Below are positions 7,894-16,255 of a DNA stretch of 48,662 nt, in pieces. Numbering within the stretch: position 1 is the first letter of the stretch; each line of letters starts with the position of its first letter. The position numbers were made by a program, and so were the translations under genes. The stretch is from contig CADCCB010000021.1 in NCBI GenBank assembly GCA_902799905.1, positions 1 to 48,662 of the forward strand, written 5' to 3'. Source of the stretch: an uncultured Prevotellaceae bacterium (GTDB taxonomy: Bacteria; Bacteroidota; Bacteroidia; Bacteroidales; Bacteroidaceae). Under the pieces are notes generated by a model, which saw only the letters and a list, made by a program, of their open reading frames with translations, did not search any database and had not been told where the DNA came from.

Positions 7894-7936
7894 GACGAGC
7901 CAAGCGACCAGAGGTTGAACGGTCGCTTGGCTCGTC
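7894..7936. terminator. strong hairpin between convergent genes
   Basis: A perfect 16-base inverted repeat (7894-7909 and 7921-7936, arm GACGAGCCAAGCGACC) around an 11-base loop. It lies between the stop of the lipoprotein gene (7869) and that of pfkA (7963), which face each other. There is no long T run, so it may act as a bidirectional transcript end or RNA stabiliser. Part of it (7902-7923) recurs near 48082-48103 on the minus strand. Confidence 0.7.
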
Positions 7937-7962
7937 GAAGAGTAGGGTGATTGTGACGATTG

Positions 7963-8940
7963 TCAGATGCTCAGTTCATCGAGCACGGTGATCAGGCGTT
8001 TGTCGAAACGCTTGTCAGTACGGATGCACTCAGAGAAGGGCACATAGACAATATCGTTGTTGCGTATGCCAACCATCACGTTGCGCTGGCCCTGCATGAT
8101 GGCCTCGATGGCTCCCACACCAGTACAACTGGCCAGGATGCGGTCGCGGGCCGACGGACTGCCGCCACGCTGCAGGTGACCAAGAATGGATACTCGCACG
8201 TCGAACTCTGGGAACTCCTGTTTTACGCGGTCTGCATAGTAGAGTGCGCCACACTTCGGACTCTCAGAGACGATGACGATGCACGACTTCTTTGATTTGC
8301 GGATGCCGCGACCCATGAATGCGGCCAACTGGTCAACATCGGTCACCTCCTCAGGCACGATGGCAGCCTCGGCACCACAGGCGATGGCACAGTTCTGAGC
8401 CAGGAAGCCAGCGTCGCGTCCCATCACCTCAACAAAGAAGATGCGCTCGTGCGAGTTAGCCGTATCGCGGATGCGGTCCACACAATCCATGATGGTATTC
8501 ATCGTGGTGTCGTAGCCTATAGTGGCATCTGTGCCATACAGGTCGTTGTCGATGGTGCCAGGCAGTCCGATGACGGGGAAATCGTGCTCCATGGCAAAGT
8601 TGCGGGCACCCGTCAGCGATCCGTTGCCGCCAATCACGATGAGGGCGTCAATCCCCACCTTCTGGCAGGTCTCGTAGGCCTTCTGACGACCTTCCTCGGT
8701 CATGAACTCCTTGCTGCGGGCACTCTTCAGTATGGTGCCGCCCTTGGTGATGATGCCGCTGACATCCTCGGTGGTGAACTCCTTGACCTCACCATTGATG
8801 AGGCCGTCGTAACCACGATAGATACCCATGATTCTAAAACAGTTGTAAATACCTGCGCGTGTCACGGCGCGGATGGCTGCATTCATGCCGGGTGAATCGC
8901 CACCAGAGGTAAGGATACCGATAGTCTTAATCTTTGCCAT
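7963..8940 (-). CDS. pfkA: 6-phosphofructokinase
   Basis: The 325-residue protein phosphorylates fructose 6-phosphate to the 1,6-bisphosphate in glycolysis. Family motifs are all present: [19 protein letters not shown] at the N-terminus, [17 protein letters not shown] in the nucleotide site, [18 protein letters not shown] with the catalytic Asp, [11 protein letters not shown] and [15 protein letters not shown]. The GGNGS nucleotide loop points to the ATP-dependent type, though a PPi-dependent form cannot be fully excluded from motifs alone. The length is normal. It has its own promoter and is therefore separate from the exporter operon upstream. Confidence 0.96.
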   Translation of the reverse strand: MAKIKTIGILTSGGDSPGMNAAIRAVTRAGIYNCFRIMGIYRGYDGLINGEVKEFTTEDVSGIITKGGTILKSARSKEFMTEEGRQKAYETCQKVGIDALIVIGGNGSLTGARNFAMEHDFPVIGLPGTIDNDLYGTDATIGYDTTMNTIMDCVDRIRDTANSHERIFFVEVMGRDAGFLAQNCAIACGAEAAIVPEEVTDVDQLAAFMGRGIRKSKKSCIVIVSESPKCGALYYADRVKQEFPEFDVRVSILGHLQRGGSPSARDRILASCTGVGAIEAIMQGQRNVMVGIRNNDIVYVPFSECIRTDKRFDKRLITVLDELSI

Positions 8941-8968
8941 ATTCTTATGTGTTTGGTTAGTTGTGCTG

Positions 8969-9000
8969 CAAAGGTACGAATTATTGCCGTAACCACCAAA
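8969..9000 (-). promoter_or_regulatory. pfkA promoter
   Basis: On the minus strand TTTG (8997-9000), 20 bases, TACCTTTG (8969-8976), 28 bases before the pfkA ATG at 8940. Full Bacteroidota consensus. Confidence 0.75.
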
Positions 9001-9009
9001 TTCTCGTAC

Positions 9010-10071
9010 TTAATTCTTCTCTAGGAATGCCTTGACACGGTCGGCGACGTTCTGCTTGAAGTTGTTGAAGAAGAATCCGTAGTCGTCGCGGTGGTAGCAC
9101 TCGGGGCCGAACAGGGGCACGGCGGCCTCTTCGTTGATGGCGAAGGGCTTGGCCTCGGCCGTGGTGACGACGACGGAGCCTCGGATGGTGTCAACGCGGG
9201 CGTCGGCGATGCCGGGAACAGTGATTTTGCCCGTCGTCTCGTCGAGCGAGCCGAGGTTGTCCTTGGCGGGGGCGTAGGTGTCGTCGCGCTTCCAGTTGAT
9301 GGGGTTGATGCTCAGGCCGTCAGGCGCCAGCGTCGCATTCTTGGCGTCCTTGTTGCCGACGCCTTCGGTATTCCACGAGACGATGACGCCCGTGTCGGTG
9401 GCTCCCTCGGCAAACTTCAGGCCCGTGCGCTCTAAGTAGTCCTTGGTCACGGCGAAACCGATGGGATAGGCTGCCACCATGCGGCTCAGGTGCTCAGGAT
9501 GCTTCGTCATGTAGTTCTCGAGTAGGTTGAGCAGCGTCGAGGAACCCTGCGAGTGACCGGCCAGAATGAACGGGCGACCCTGATTCAGGTGCGTCAGGAA
9601 GTAGTCCAGCGCATCGGTGGCATCGAAACCCGACAGATAGTTGGTCACGAAGCGGTAGTCGGTGCCGGGCTTCGGCATCGAGATCTGGCGGTAGTAGGGC
9701 ATGAAGATGTTGCAGCTCTCGTCGAACACGCTGGTCTGGATGCGACGGACCATCTGGGCGCCGGCCACCAGTTCGGAGTCGGTCACCTCGCATATCTGGA
9801 CAGGGTCGCGGAATCCAGTCACCGTCGGATAGATGAAGAACACGTCGACGGGCTTCGTGGCCTCCTCAGCCCGCTCCACCCAGTTCTCGGCCTTGCTGTA
9901 GTCCAGCTTGGTTTGATACTTCTCGATGCCGGCGACGTCCTTCAGCACCTCAGGAATACTGTCCTGCGCGTCGGTGTCGGCGGCTTGTTTGTTACTACTC
10001 TTGCACGAGGCAACGGTCATGGCTGTCAGCATCGCCGATGCCAGCAGCACGAGGAAATTCTGTCTTTTCAT
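9010..10071 (-). CDS. DUF3089 alpha/beta-hydrolase lipoprotein
   Basis: A 353-residue protein whose ATG at 10071 gives a lipoprotein signal (MKRQNFLVLL to VASC, lipidated Cys near residue 23); a longer start at 10098 would add nine residues and spoil the signal. The body matches DUF3089 proteins: FFIYPTVTGF near the start, the nucleophile elbow GHSQGSSTLLNLLE (G-x-S-x-G) and a C-terminal region with PECYHRDDYGFFFNN. It is probably a cell-envelope esterase or lipase of unknown substrate. It starts 13 bases after the second ABC permease, so it is the last gene of the exporter operon. Confidence 0.85.
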   Translation of the reverse strand: MKRQNFLVLLASAMLTAMTVASCKSSNKQAADTDAQDSIPEVLKDVAGIEKYQTKLDYSKAENWVERAEEATKPVDVFFIYPTVTGFRDPVQICEVTDSELVAGAQMVRRIQTSVFDESCNIFMPYYRQISMPKPGTDYRFVTNYLSGFDATDALDYFLTHLNQGRPFILAGHSQGSSTLLNLLENYMTKHPEHLSRMVAAYPIGFAVTKDYLERTGLKFAEGATDTGVIVSWNTEGVGNKDAKNATLAPDGLSINPINWKRDDTYAPAKDNLGSLDETTGKITVPGIADARVDTIRGSVVVTTAEAKPFAINEEAAVPLFGPECYHRDDYGFFFNNFKQNVADRVKAFLEKN

Positions 10072-10084
10072 ATTCGTTATTTGT

Positions 10085-11290
10085 TTAATTCCTTGCATAT
10101 TTTTTCATCAGCCGGAACTGATGGCGATAGACTAAGCACGCCATGCCGAGATAGGCGGCGGCCTGAATCCAGAGGATACGAATCTCGGGCAGCACTTGGC
10201 TGATACTGGCCCCCATCGAGTTGACACGGATGAAGGCGCGGACGCCGAAGGTGCTGGGGAATATCCACGACACGCCCTGCCAGTAACCAGGGATGCTAGA
10301 CTGCGGCCACGACACGCCGGTCATGAAGAGCAGCGGCACGGAGACAAACACCATAATCAGCATGACGTTCTCGCGGTAACGGATCATGCACGACACGGTG
10401 AGGCCGAAGAAGACGCTGGCCAGCGTGTAAGGCAGGAGCATCCAGAAGAGCGTCCAGCCGTTGCCCAACTGTGGGAAAGAGAACATCGCAGGCACAGCCA
10501 TCGAGAGGTAGGCGGCGGCTACGGCACCAATCATGCCGTAGCAGAGTGCCTTGCCCCAGACGATGCGATAGGCACCACGATAGTGCGGGTCGTCATCGGG
10601 AATCAATTGGCCGTTCTTGTGACGCTCGCGGGCAGTACCAGCAGCCATGCCAATGCCGAGAGCAAGGGCCTGCTGCAGAATAAGCATAAGCACGGCGGGC
10701 AGCACGCACGAGCCATAGCCTCCAGATGGATTGAACATTGCCACATCGTCAACAGCCAGAGGCTGCGCCGTGATGGCATCCTCACGCTTGGTGTAATTAC
10801 CCGCTTTCTTGATGTTCAGGCCCGCACCAAGCCGTCCGGCCTCGACCATAGCAGTCTGATAGACGGCCTTATAGGCAAGCATCAGCGACATGTCGCAATA
10901 GACGCTGACGGTGCCTTGCTCGCCTCGGTTGACGCGCTCGGCAAAGTCCGACGGGATGAGGTAGATGCCCTTTACCAACTGACGGCTAACCAGCGAGCGG
11001 GCCTCGTCAAGGTCTTCAGCGTAGAATCTGACGCAGACGTCGGGCGAGGCGTCACAGTCGTTGATAAACTGGCGTGAGAGGGCCGAGTGCGACTGGTCGA
11101 CGACTACCACCGGTGTCTCGTGCAGCGACTCGTTGTTGTATATCCACGAGTAGAGTAGGGGATAGCCCAATGGCACGACAACAAGGAACATCAGCACGCC
11201 TTCGTCCTTGGCGACACGTATCAGTTCGTGACGGAAAATGTAGAGCACATCGGTGAAGTGCTCACGTATTCTATTAAGGAATGTAGACAT
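10085..11290 (-). CDS. ABC-2 type transporter permease (second)
   Basis: The 401-residue protein has one N-terminal membrane segment (about 33-52), a large periplasmic domain carrying the VVVVDQSHSALSRQFI pattern, and a C-terminal block of five membrane segments (about 210-395). This is the ABC2_membrane_3 layout used by YbhS/YbhR-like export permeases. It overlaps the end of the previous permease gene by 17 bases, so the two are translationally coupled and probably form a heterodimer. No ATP-binding subunit is encoded next to them. Confidence 0.88.
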   Translation of the reverse strand: MSTFLNRIREHFTDVLYIFRHELIRVAKDEGVLMFLVVVPLGYPLLYSWIYNNESLHETPVVVVDQSHSALSRQFINDCDASPDVCVRFYAEDLDEARSLVSRQLVKGIYLIPSDFAERVNRGEQGTVSVYCDMSLMLAYKAVYQTAMVEAGRLGAGLNIKKAGNYTKREDAITAQPLAVDDVAMFNPSGGYGSCVLPAVLMLILQQALALGIGMAAGTARERHKNGQLIPDDDPHYRGAYRIVWGKALCYGMIGAVAAAYLSMAVPAMFSFPQLGNGWTLFWMLLPYTLASVFFGLTVSCMIRYRENVMLIMVFVSVPLLFMTGVSWPQSSIPGYWQGVSWIFPSTFGVRAFIRVNSMGASISQVLPEIRILWIQAAAYLGMACLVYRHQFRLMKKYARN

Positions 11291-12446
11291 AATTCAGCAT
11301 GGCGTTTTTAATCTTACGAAGTACGAACCAGGGCAGCAGCGTGAAGACCACGAGTGCCACAAGATGGAACCAGACATCGATGACGGGAAAACCATTGAGC
11401 ACGGTGGCCTGATAGATCATCCAGTAGTGACGCAGGGGGAAGAGCCATGACATGGCCTGCAGCGGTGCGTCCATGCCTGCAACGGGGAAAGCCGAACCGC
11501 ACATGGAGATGCTGAGCACCGACCATAGCGATGATATACTCATCGACATGCGCAATGATGGCATCAGACCGAAGGCGAAGATGCCGAAGCCAAGGCCTGC
11601 CGACACCTGCAGGAGCGTGAGCCGCACAATGCTCCACACACCACCGAGACGGGGGAAGTGGAGCATATCGAAGATATACCATTGATAGAGGAATATCACG
11701 AGCAGGAACACCAATGCATGAACAAGATACTTTCCAATGATGGCCACGACAATGTTGTTATCAGCCATTGCCAGCCACTCCTTGCCAGTGTCGAACTTCA
11801 TCTCCATGCCCACAGCGTAAGCCGAAAGCAGCGCCATGAAGAGCATCAGGATGCCTGGGACAAAGACTGTGGTCAGGCTATAGTTATACGAGCCCTCAGG
11901 ATTGGCTATCATGTGGGCGTCAATAGTCACGGGCTGTAGTGCTGCCTTGATCTGTTCCTTTGACGCACCTTTTGCTGATAGCGTAGCCTGACCAACCGCC
12001 GCCGAGCCGAGCGAGCCGATGGTCTTCATGTCCTTCATGGCCATAGAGCCTGCCGTCATACACGTCATCGTGTAATAATACGAAATTTTCGGTTGACGAC
12101 CCGCGAGCAACTTGGCCGACGTACCCTCAGGGATATAGAGGTAGGCAAATATCTTGCCTTCCTGCATGGCGTTGCGGGCCTCGGTTATGTTGGCAAACCG
12201 ATAGACCACTCGCGACGACTGCATGGCATCGAGGTTGCGGATGAGACCGCGCGAAGTGGCGCTGTTGTCCTGGTCCACAACTCCAACAGGCAGGTCAATC
12301 GCCACGCCATCATCGAGCATTGTGGTAAAGAAGACCACTAGCAACAACGGGAACACAATCATGCAGAAGCCGTAGATGCGATTCTTCCGCACGATAATGT
12401 CGAGTTCGCGCAGCGCTATGTGACCGATATTAGTGAGATATTTCAT
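11274..12446 (-). CDS. ABC-2 type transporter permease (first)
   Basis: The 390-residue partner of the following permease has the same plan: an N-terminal membrane helix (about 24-45, MIVFPLLLVVFFTTML), a periplasmic domain with VGVVDQDNSATSRGLIRN, and five or six C-terminal helices. I use the ATG at 12446 (MKYLTNIG); the longer frame starts with TTG. It lies 97 bases after hlyD, and that gap is filled by a heptamer array. With HlyD and TolC it would form a trans-envelope exporter of drugs, lipids or other small molecules. Confidence 0.88.
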   Translation of the reverse strand: MKYLTNIGHIALRELDIIVRKNRIYGFCMIVFPLLLVVFFTTMLDDGVAIDLPVGVVDQDNSATSRGLIRNLDAMQSSRVVYRFANITEARNAMQEGKIFAYLYIPEGTSAKLLAGRQPKISYYYTMTCMTAGSMAMKDMKTIGSLGSAAVGQATLSAKGASKEQIKAALQPVTIDAHMIANPEGSYNYSLTTVFVPGILMLFMALLSAYAVGMEMKFDTGKEWLAMADNNIVVAIIGKYLVHALVFLLVIFLYQWYIFDMLHFPRLGGVWSIVRLTLLQVSAGLGFGIFAFGLMPSLRMSMSISSLWSVLSISMCGSAFPVAGMDAPLQAMSWLFPLRHYWMIYQATVLNGFPVIDVWFHLVALVVFTLLPWFVLRKIKNAMLNYVYIP

Positions 12447-12449
12447 TGG

Positions 12450-12547
12450 CAATTATGAATTGTGAATTGTCAATTGGTAATTGTGAATTGTGAATTGTCA
12501 ATTGTGAATTGTCAATTGTGAATTGTCAATTGGTAATTGTGAATTAC
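12450..12547. repeat. 14-copy heptamer array (NAATTGN)
   Basis: Fourteen exact-register 7-base units from 12450 to 12547, mostly GAATTGT and CAATTGT with TAATTGT and CAATTGG variants. The array fills the whole gap between hlyD and the first permease. Its last unit includes the hlyD stop codon and its first unit lies 3 bases from the permease ATG. Confidence 0.92.
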
Positions 12548-13536
12548 TTCTTCAGAATCACCGACATGCCTGGGCGAACATCCTCGACGGCGCTGGTGGG
12601 ACGAGCCTTTACCTCGAAGGTCTTCTGGTCATACTGACCGCTGGCCTTAGTGGCTTTCCATACAGCAAACGAGCCTTTGTCCTTCATTGATGTGACCTTC
12701 ATCGTCGTTTCCTTGTCGAGGGCGGGGATGCGAACGGTCAGTTCCGTGCCAACCGTGATGTCTTTCAGATGGTCCTCTCGGATATTGAACGTAGCCCACT
12801 GGTCGTCCATCACAGCGATGCTCATAATAGGTGTTCCTGTGCCGACAAGTTCTCCCACCTTCGGATAGACATCGGTCACCTCACCATCCATTTGGGCTAC
12901 CTGCACGGTTTCACGAATATAACTAGTCACTTCGTCCACGGCACCACGGGCCTGACCAACCGTAGCCGTTGCTGCACGCCTCTCCTCGATGCGGGCACCA
13001 TTCACGGCCATGTCGTACTGGCTCTGTGCGGCCTTCATTTGGGCCTGAGCCGATTTGTACATAGCCTCAGCCTCGTCGAATTTCTGTGCAGAGACTACCT
13101 CCTCGTTGAAGAGCACCTTCATGCGGTTAAACGACTTTTCAGCAATCTCCAGTCCGGCCTTTGCCTGCTCTAGCAGTTGTGCGGCGGCCTGAATCTGCTC
13201 CTTTCGTGCGCCGTTCTGCGCCATCATTTCCATGGCCTGAGCAGCCTCGGCAGCACTCTGAGCCTGCAACATCTTGGCTTCTACATCGGGAGCCTCAATG
13301 ATGGCCAGTGTGTCGCCTGCTTTCACAAGATCGCCCTCCTTTACACGGAGTTCAAGGATACGTCCTGGCACCTTGCTTGACACTCGGTACTCTTCGACCT
13401 CCATTTCACCCTGTATCACTTCGGGATCACGCCCCAAGGCCAGGAAACCAATGAGTGCAACGATGACTACTACTGCTGAAAAACCTGCCACAGCCAGCAG
13501 GATATTGTTATGCTGTTCTTTTGCTTTGTCTGCCAT
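12544..13536 (-). CDS. HlyD-family membrane fusion protein
   Basis: A 330-residue periplasmic adaptor with an N-terminal membrane anchor (about 11-33, ILLAVAGFSAVVVIVALIGF), a split biotinyl-lipoyl domain (YRVSSKVPGRILELRVKEGD and, later, QMDGEVTDVYPKVGELVGTG), a long Ala/Glu/Gln-rich helical hairpin (about 85-200) and a C-terminal beta barrel with PGMSVILKK. This matches YbhG/EmrA-type adaptors that join inner-membrane ABC-2 permeases to TolC. The ATG at 13536 is 48 bases past tolC, in a spacer made of 8-base repeats. Confidence 0.92.
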   Translation of the reverse strand: MADKAKEQHNNILLAVAGFSAVVVIVALIGFLALGRDPEVIQGEMEVEEYRVSSKVPGRILELRVKEGDLVKAGDTLAIIEAPDVEAKMLQAQSAAEAAQAMEMMAQNGARKEQIQAAAQLLEQAKAGLEIAEKSFNRMKVLFNEEVVSAQKFDEAEAMYKSAQAQMKAAQSQYDMAVNGARIEERRAATATVGQARGAVDEVTSYIRETVQVAQMDGEVTDVYPKVGELVGTGTPIMSIAVMDDQWATFNIREDHLKDITVGTELTVRIPALDKETTMKVTSMKDKGSFAVWKATKASGQYDQKTFEVKARPTSAVEDVRPGMSVILKK

Positions 13537-13584
13537 AATGTTATTTCGTTATTACGTTATTTCGTTTTCTCGATATTTCGATAT
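13537..13584. repeat. 8-base tandem repeat spacer
   Basis: The gap between tolC and hlyD is made almost wholly of 8-base units such as TTATTTCG, TTATTACG and ATATTTCG. It is the same kind of low-complexity spacer as the heptamer array after hlyD, with a period of 8. Confidence 0.7.
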
Positions 13585-15114
13585 TTATTGGAGTGTTCCC
13601 AGCGCCTTCTGCAGTTCCACCTGACTCAGTTTTACGCCAATCTCGGCATCTATTTTCTGCGACTGGGCCTGATTCCATGCAGTCTGTGCCTCCATGACGG
13701 TGGTAAACGATGCTGTTCCCTCCTTGAAAGCGAGATTAGCCATGCGCAGGTTCTCGTCGGCATTGGCGACATTGGCCTCAGCCATGGCCAGTTTCTTCTG
13801 TGCTTCCTTCACCTTAAAGTTGCTCTGGCGTACCTGCAGATTAATCATCTCGCGTGCATCGTCCAGTTCGAGGTTAGCCATTGCCGTTGCCCCTTTCGAG
13901 GCACGCACCTTGTACTTCACGTCGCCCCAGTTCCAAATGGGAACACGCACTACGACACCCACGTTCCATACTCCCCCGAACTTCTTCTCAAAGCCGTTAA
14001 ACGTATTAGGATTGCTCACCATATAACCTCCAGTCAGCAGCACCGTCGGCAGATTCCCCGCTTTCAGCACGTTTGTCGTCTGGCGAGATAGGTCCACAGT
14101 GTTCTGCAGCAACTTCAGTTCCGGCCTGTTCAGAAATGCCACATCGGTACCACCTTCTGCCTCGCTCTTCACTTTTTGCTCTGCAAAGAGCGCTTCACTT
14201 TCCTCGTCAGCCAGTGTTATCTCTTCGTCCTCTGGCAGTCCACACAACTGGCAAAGCAGCATCTTCGAGAGTTCCAGTCCGTCGGTTACCTGGGTCAGCG
14301 CCATCTCAGCCTCGTTCACCCTGACGCTGACACTCAGACCATCTCCCTTTGTGGCTACACCTTGGTCTATCATTTTCTGCACATCGCCCTTTAACTTTTT
14401 CACCAATGCCACATAACTCTCGGCCAGTGTCTGTTTATGGCGCAATGAAACTACCTGCCAATAGGCTTGGTCGATATTATACAGTGTGCCTTGCTTTTTC
14501 ATCTCCAATGAGTTAGCGGCCATTTTCTCATTGATGTCAGCCATCTTGTTGGCCGCCACAATGGCACCACCCATGAACACAGGCTGCGTTACTGTTACCG
14601 CTCCGGCAAACATGTTGCGTGTGTCAGTCCGGAAACCATCTACGATGCCTGTGCCCACCTGATTCAGCGCCCCGCCGAAGGCTGCCATATCGCCAGCCAT
14701 CTTTTGTTGCGTCGCGGCGGGCAACTGCGACACCAATGGTGACAGCGCATCCTGCAACTTTGCCGTGGTATTCGTACCCATGTTGCTTAGCGCCTCCTTT
14801 TGATCGTCATTGAGTATGGATATCTCCCTACTCATCCACATGTACCCACCCACAGCGTTCACTTTCGGCAGATACTGCGTGCGTGCCGACTTCCGCAGGT
14901 TGGTGTTCACCTCTTGCTTCATCTTCGCCACGCCCATCTGTTTGTTGTTCCTCAGTGCCATCGCCCTGCAACTGTCCAGCGTCAGCAGTCGCACTCCCGA
15001 CGTACCGTCGCCTGTCCGTAGGCTTTGAGCCCCTGAGGCCAGCGGTAGCAACAAGAGCAATCCGAGTGTTGCCACCCTTACCATTCCGGTTGGTTTCTTT
15101 TTTGAGTTATTCAT
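13585..15114 (-). CDS. TolC-family outer-membrane channel
   Basis: The 509-residue protein has a signal peptide (TLGLLLLLPLASGAQS, about 15-31) and two repeats of the OEP/TolC domain: SCRAMALRNNKQMGVAKMK at the start of the first and FLNRPELKLLQNTVDLSRQ for the second. Long amphipathic helices and the C-terminal AWNQAQSQKIDAEIGVKLSQ complete the pattern. It forms the outer-membrane exit duct for the HlyD/ABC-2 exporter encoded downstream. It starts 36 bases after the AraC-type regulator gene and is probably cotranscribed with it. Confidence 0.92.
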   Translation of the reverse strand: MNNSKKKPTGMVRVATLGLLLLLPLASGAQSLRTGDGTSGVRLLTLDSCRAMALRNNKQMGVAKMKQEVNTNLRKSARTQYLPKVNAVGGYMWMSREISILNDDQKEALSNMGTNTTAKLQDALSPLVSQLPAATQQKMAGDMAAFGGALNQVGTGIVDGFRTDTRNMFAGAVTVTQPVFMGGAIVAANKMADINEKMAANSLEMKKQGTLYNIDQAYWQVVSLRHKQTLAESYVALVKKLKGDVQKMIDQGVATKGDGLSVSVRVNEAEMALTQVTDGLELSKMLLCQLCGLPEDEEITLADEESEALFAEQKVKSEAEGGTDVAFLNRPELKLLQNTVDLSRQTTNVLKAGNLPTVLLTGGYMVSNPNTFNGFEKKFGGVWNVGVVVRVPIWNWGDVKYKVRASKGATAMANLELDDAREMINLQVRQSNFKVKEAQKKLAMAEANVANADENLRMANLAFKEGTASFTTVMEAQTAWNQAQSQKIDAEIGVKLSQVELQKALGTLQ

Positions 15115-15150
15115 CTTATACCATATTTATTATTAGTATTCATCATGATC

Positions 15151-16053
15151 TCATTTTCCCCCAAGGTATTTCTTCCGATATTCCAGCGGCGTCATGCCAA
15201 GATGTTCCTTTACGTACTTGCCGAAGAACGAGGCATTGGGGAAATTCAGGTCATTGGCTATCTCCTGCATCGTCATGTCGGTGTAGCGCAGACGGCGCTC
15301 AATGGCCTTCAGCGTAAAGAGTTTTATCATCTCGCTCGGCCGGCGGCTCATCGTCTCCTTGAGAAGTGTCGAAAGGTATTTCGGCGTGATGTTCAGTTGA
15401 CTGGCGAAGTCATCCACCCTACGCATGCGACCGTCGCTTTGCTCCACCAGGCGCATAAACTTGTCTGCTAACTGCCTTCTGTGGAAACCTGGTGTGTTAT
15501 CCTCATGAAAGTCCGGCTGAGCCATCTGTTCCTTGTCACGACGCATCATGCAGAGCATTTCAAGCATCATCGTGCTGACTAATGAACGGACTATCTCGGA
15601 ATACAGCAAGGGCTTTTGGTCTCTCATTCGGCGGCATAACAACTGGAAATAATCATCAAGCAATGCCACGTCTTCATCAGACAGATGCACCTTCGGGTGT
15701 TGCTTGAGGTAAGTCAGGTCTGCCAAACTTACTTCACCATACATATTAATGTTCCATAATTCACCACGGGAAAACCAAATCTGCCGACAATTGAAATCTG
15801 GTGATGACATGAAATTGCAGACCACGCTATGCGCCATATATAAATAAAGGTCGTTTTTGCGAAGTTGTATCTGCTGTCCGTCGTAGTCAAACTGCGCTAT
15901 GCCTTCAGTACAGATGACGATAAGCCCATGACTGTCAAGAGATATCTCGCCCTTAGGCAATGAACCGAAGTTCTCCATGACCACAAGTTCGTCGCTGTCA
16001 CCCAATCGTAGAGTGTCAGAACCGCTCCTTGGCTTGAGATTTTGTATCTCCAT
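15151..16053 (-). CDS. AraC-family transcriptional regulator
   Basis: The 300-residue protein has an N-terminal cupin-like ligand region (about 20-160) and a C-terminal AraC double helix-turn-helix (about 200-298), with VDDFASQLNITPKYLSTLLK for the first helix pair and MTMQEIANDLNFPNASFFGK for the second, ending in the typical GMTPLEYRKKY. It heads the exporter operon and likely activates it in response to an exported compound; this is inferred from position. Only an imperfect promoter element is visible upstream. Confidence 0.93.
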   Translation of the reverse strand: MEIQNLKPRSGSDTLRLGDSDELVVMENFGSLPKGEISLDSHGLIVICTEGIAQFDYDGQQIQLRKNDLYLYMAHSVVCNFMSSPDFNCRQIWFSRGELWNINMYGEVSLADLTYLKQHPKVHLSDEDVALLDDYFQLLCRRMRDQKPLLYSEIVRSLVSTMMLEMLCMMRRDKEQMAQPDFHEDNTPGFHRRQLADKFMRLVEQSDGRMRRVDDFASQLNITPKYLSTLLKETMSRRPSEMIKLFTLKAIERRLRYTDMTMQEIANDLNFPNASFFGKYVKEHLGMTPLEYRKKYLGGK

Positions 16054-16255
16054 ACTGTTTTTTTTACTTTTCAGGCTGCAAAATTCGTTAAATGTTTTCG
16101 AATTTTACTGTTCGATATTTTCCAAAATGTGCTCTATTTCTTTTTGTTTATTGCTACAAACAGAGATAGGACATCCTTTGGGAAATATCAAACATCTTTG
16201 AATGGCTGATTTCTCTCTCAAAAACCAATTTCGGATGCTCTTTTGCTCCGATACT

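Noticed and set aside
7960-8895. Plus-strand frames opposite pfkA
   Set aside because: Shadow frames of a conserved gene, with no recognisable motif or promoter.
9091-10203. Long plus-strand frames opposite the DUF3089 and permease genes
   Set aside because: Antisense shadows of GC-rich coding sequence; the minus-strand proteins have clear family motifs and these do not.
10196-11077. 293-codon plus-strand frame rich in His and Arg
   Set aside because: It lies wholly over the second ABC permease; its composition is that of a reversed membrane-protein gene.
12447-12543. CRISPR-like array
   Set aside because: The units are 7 bases with no spacers; it is a simple tandem repeat.
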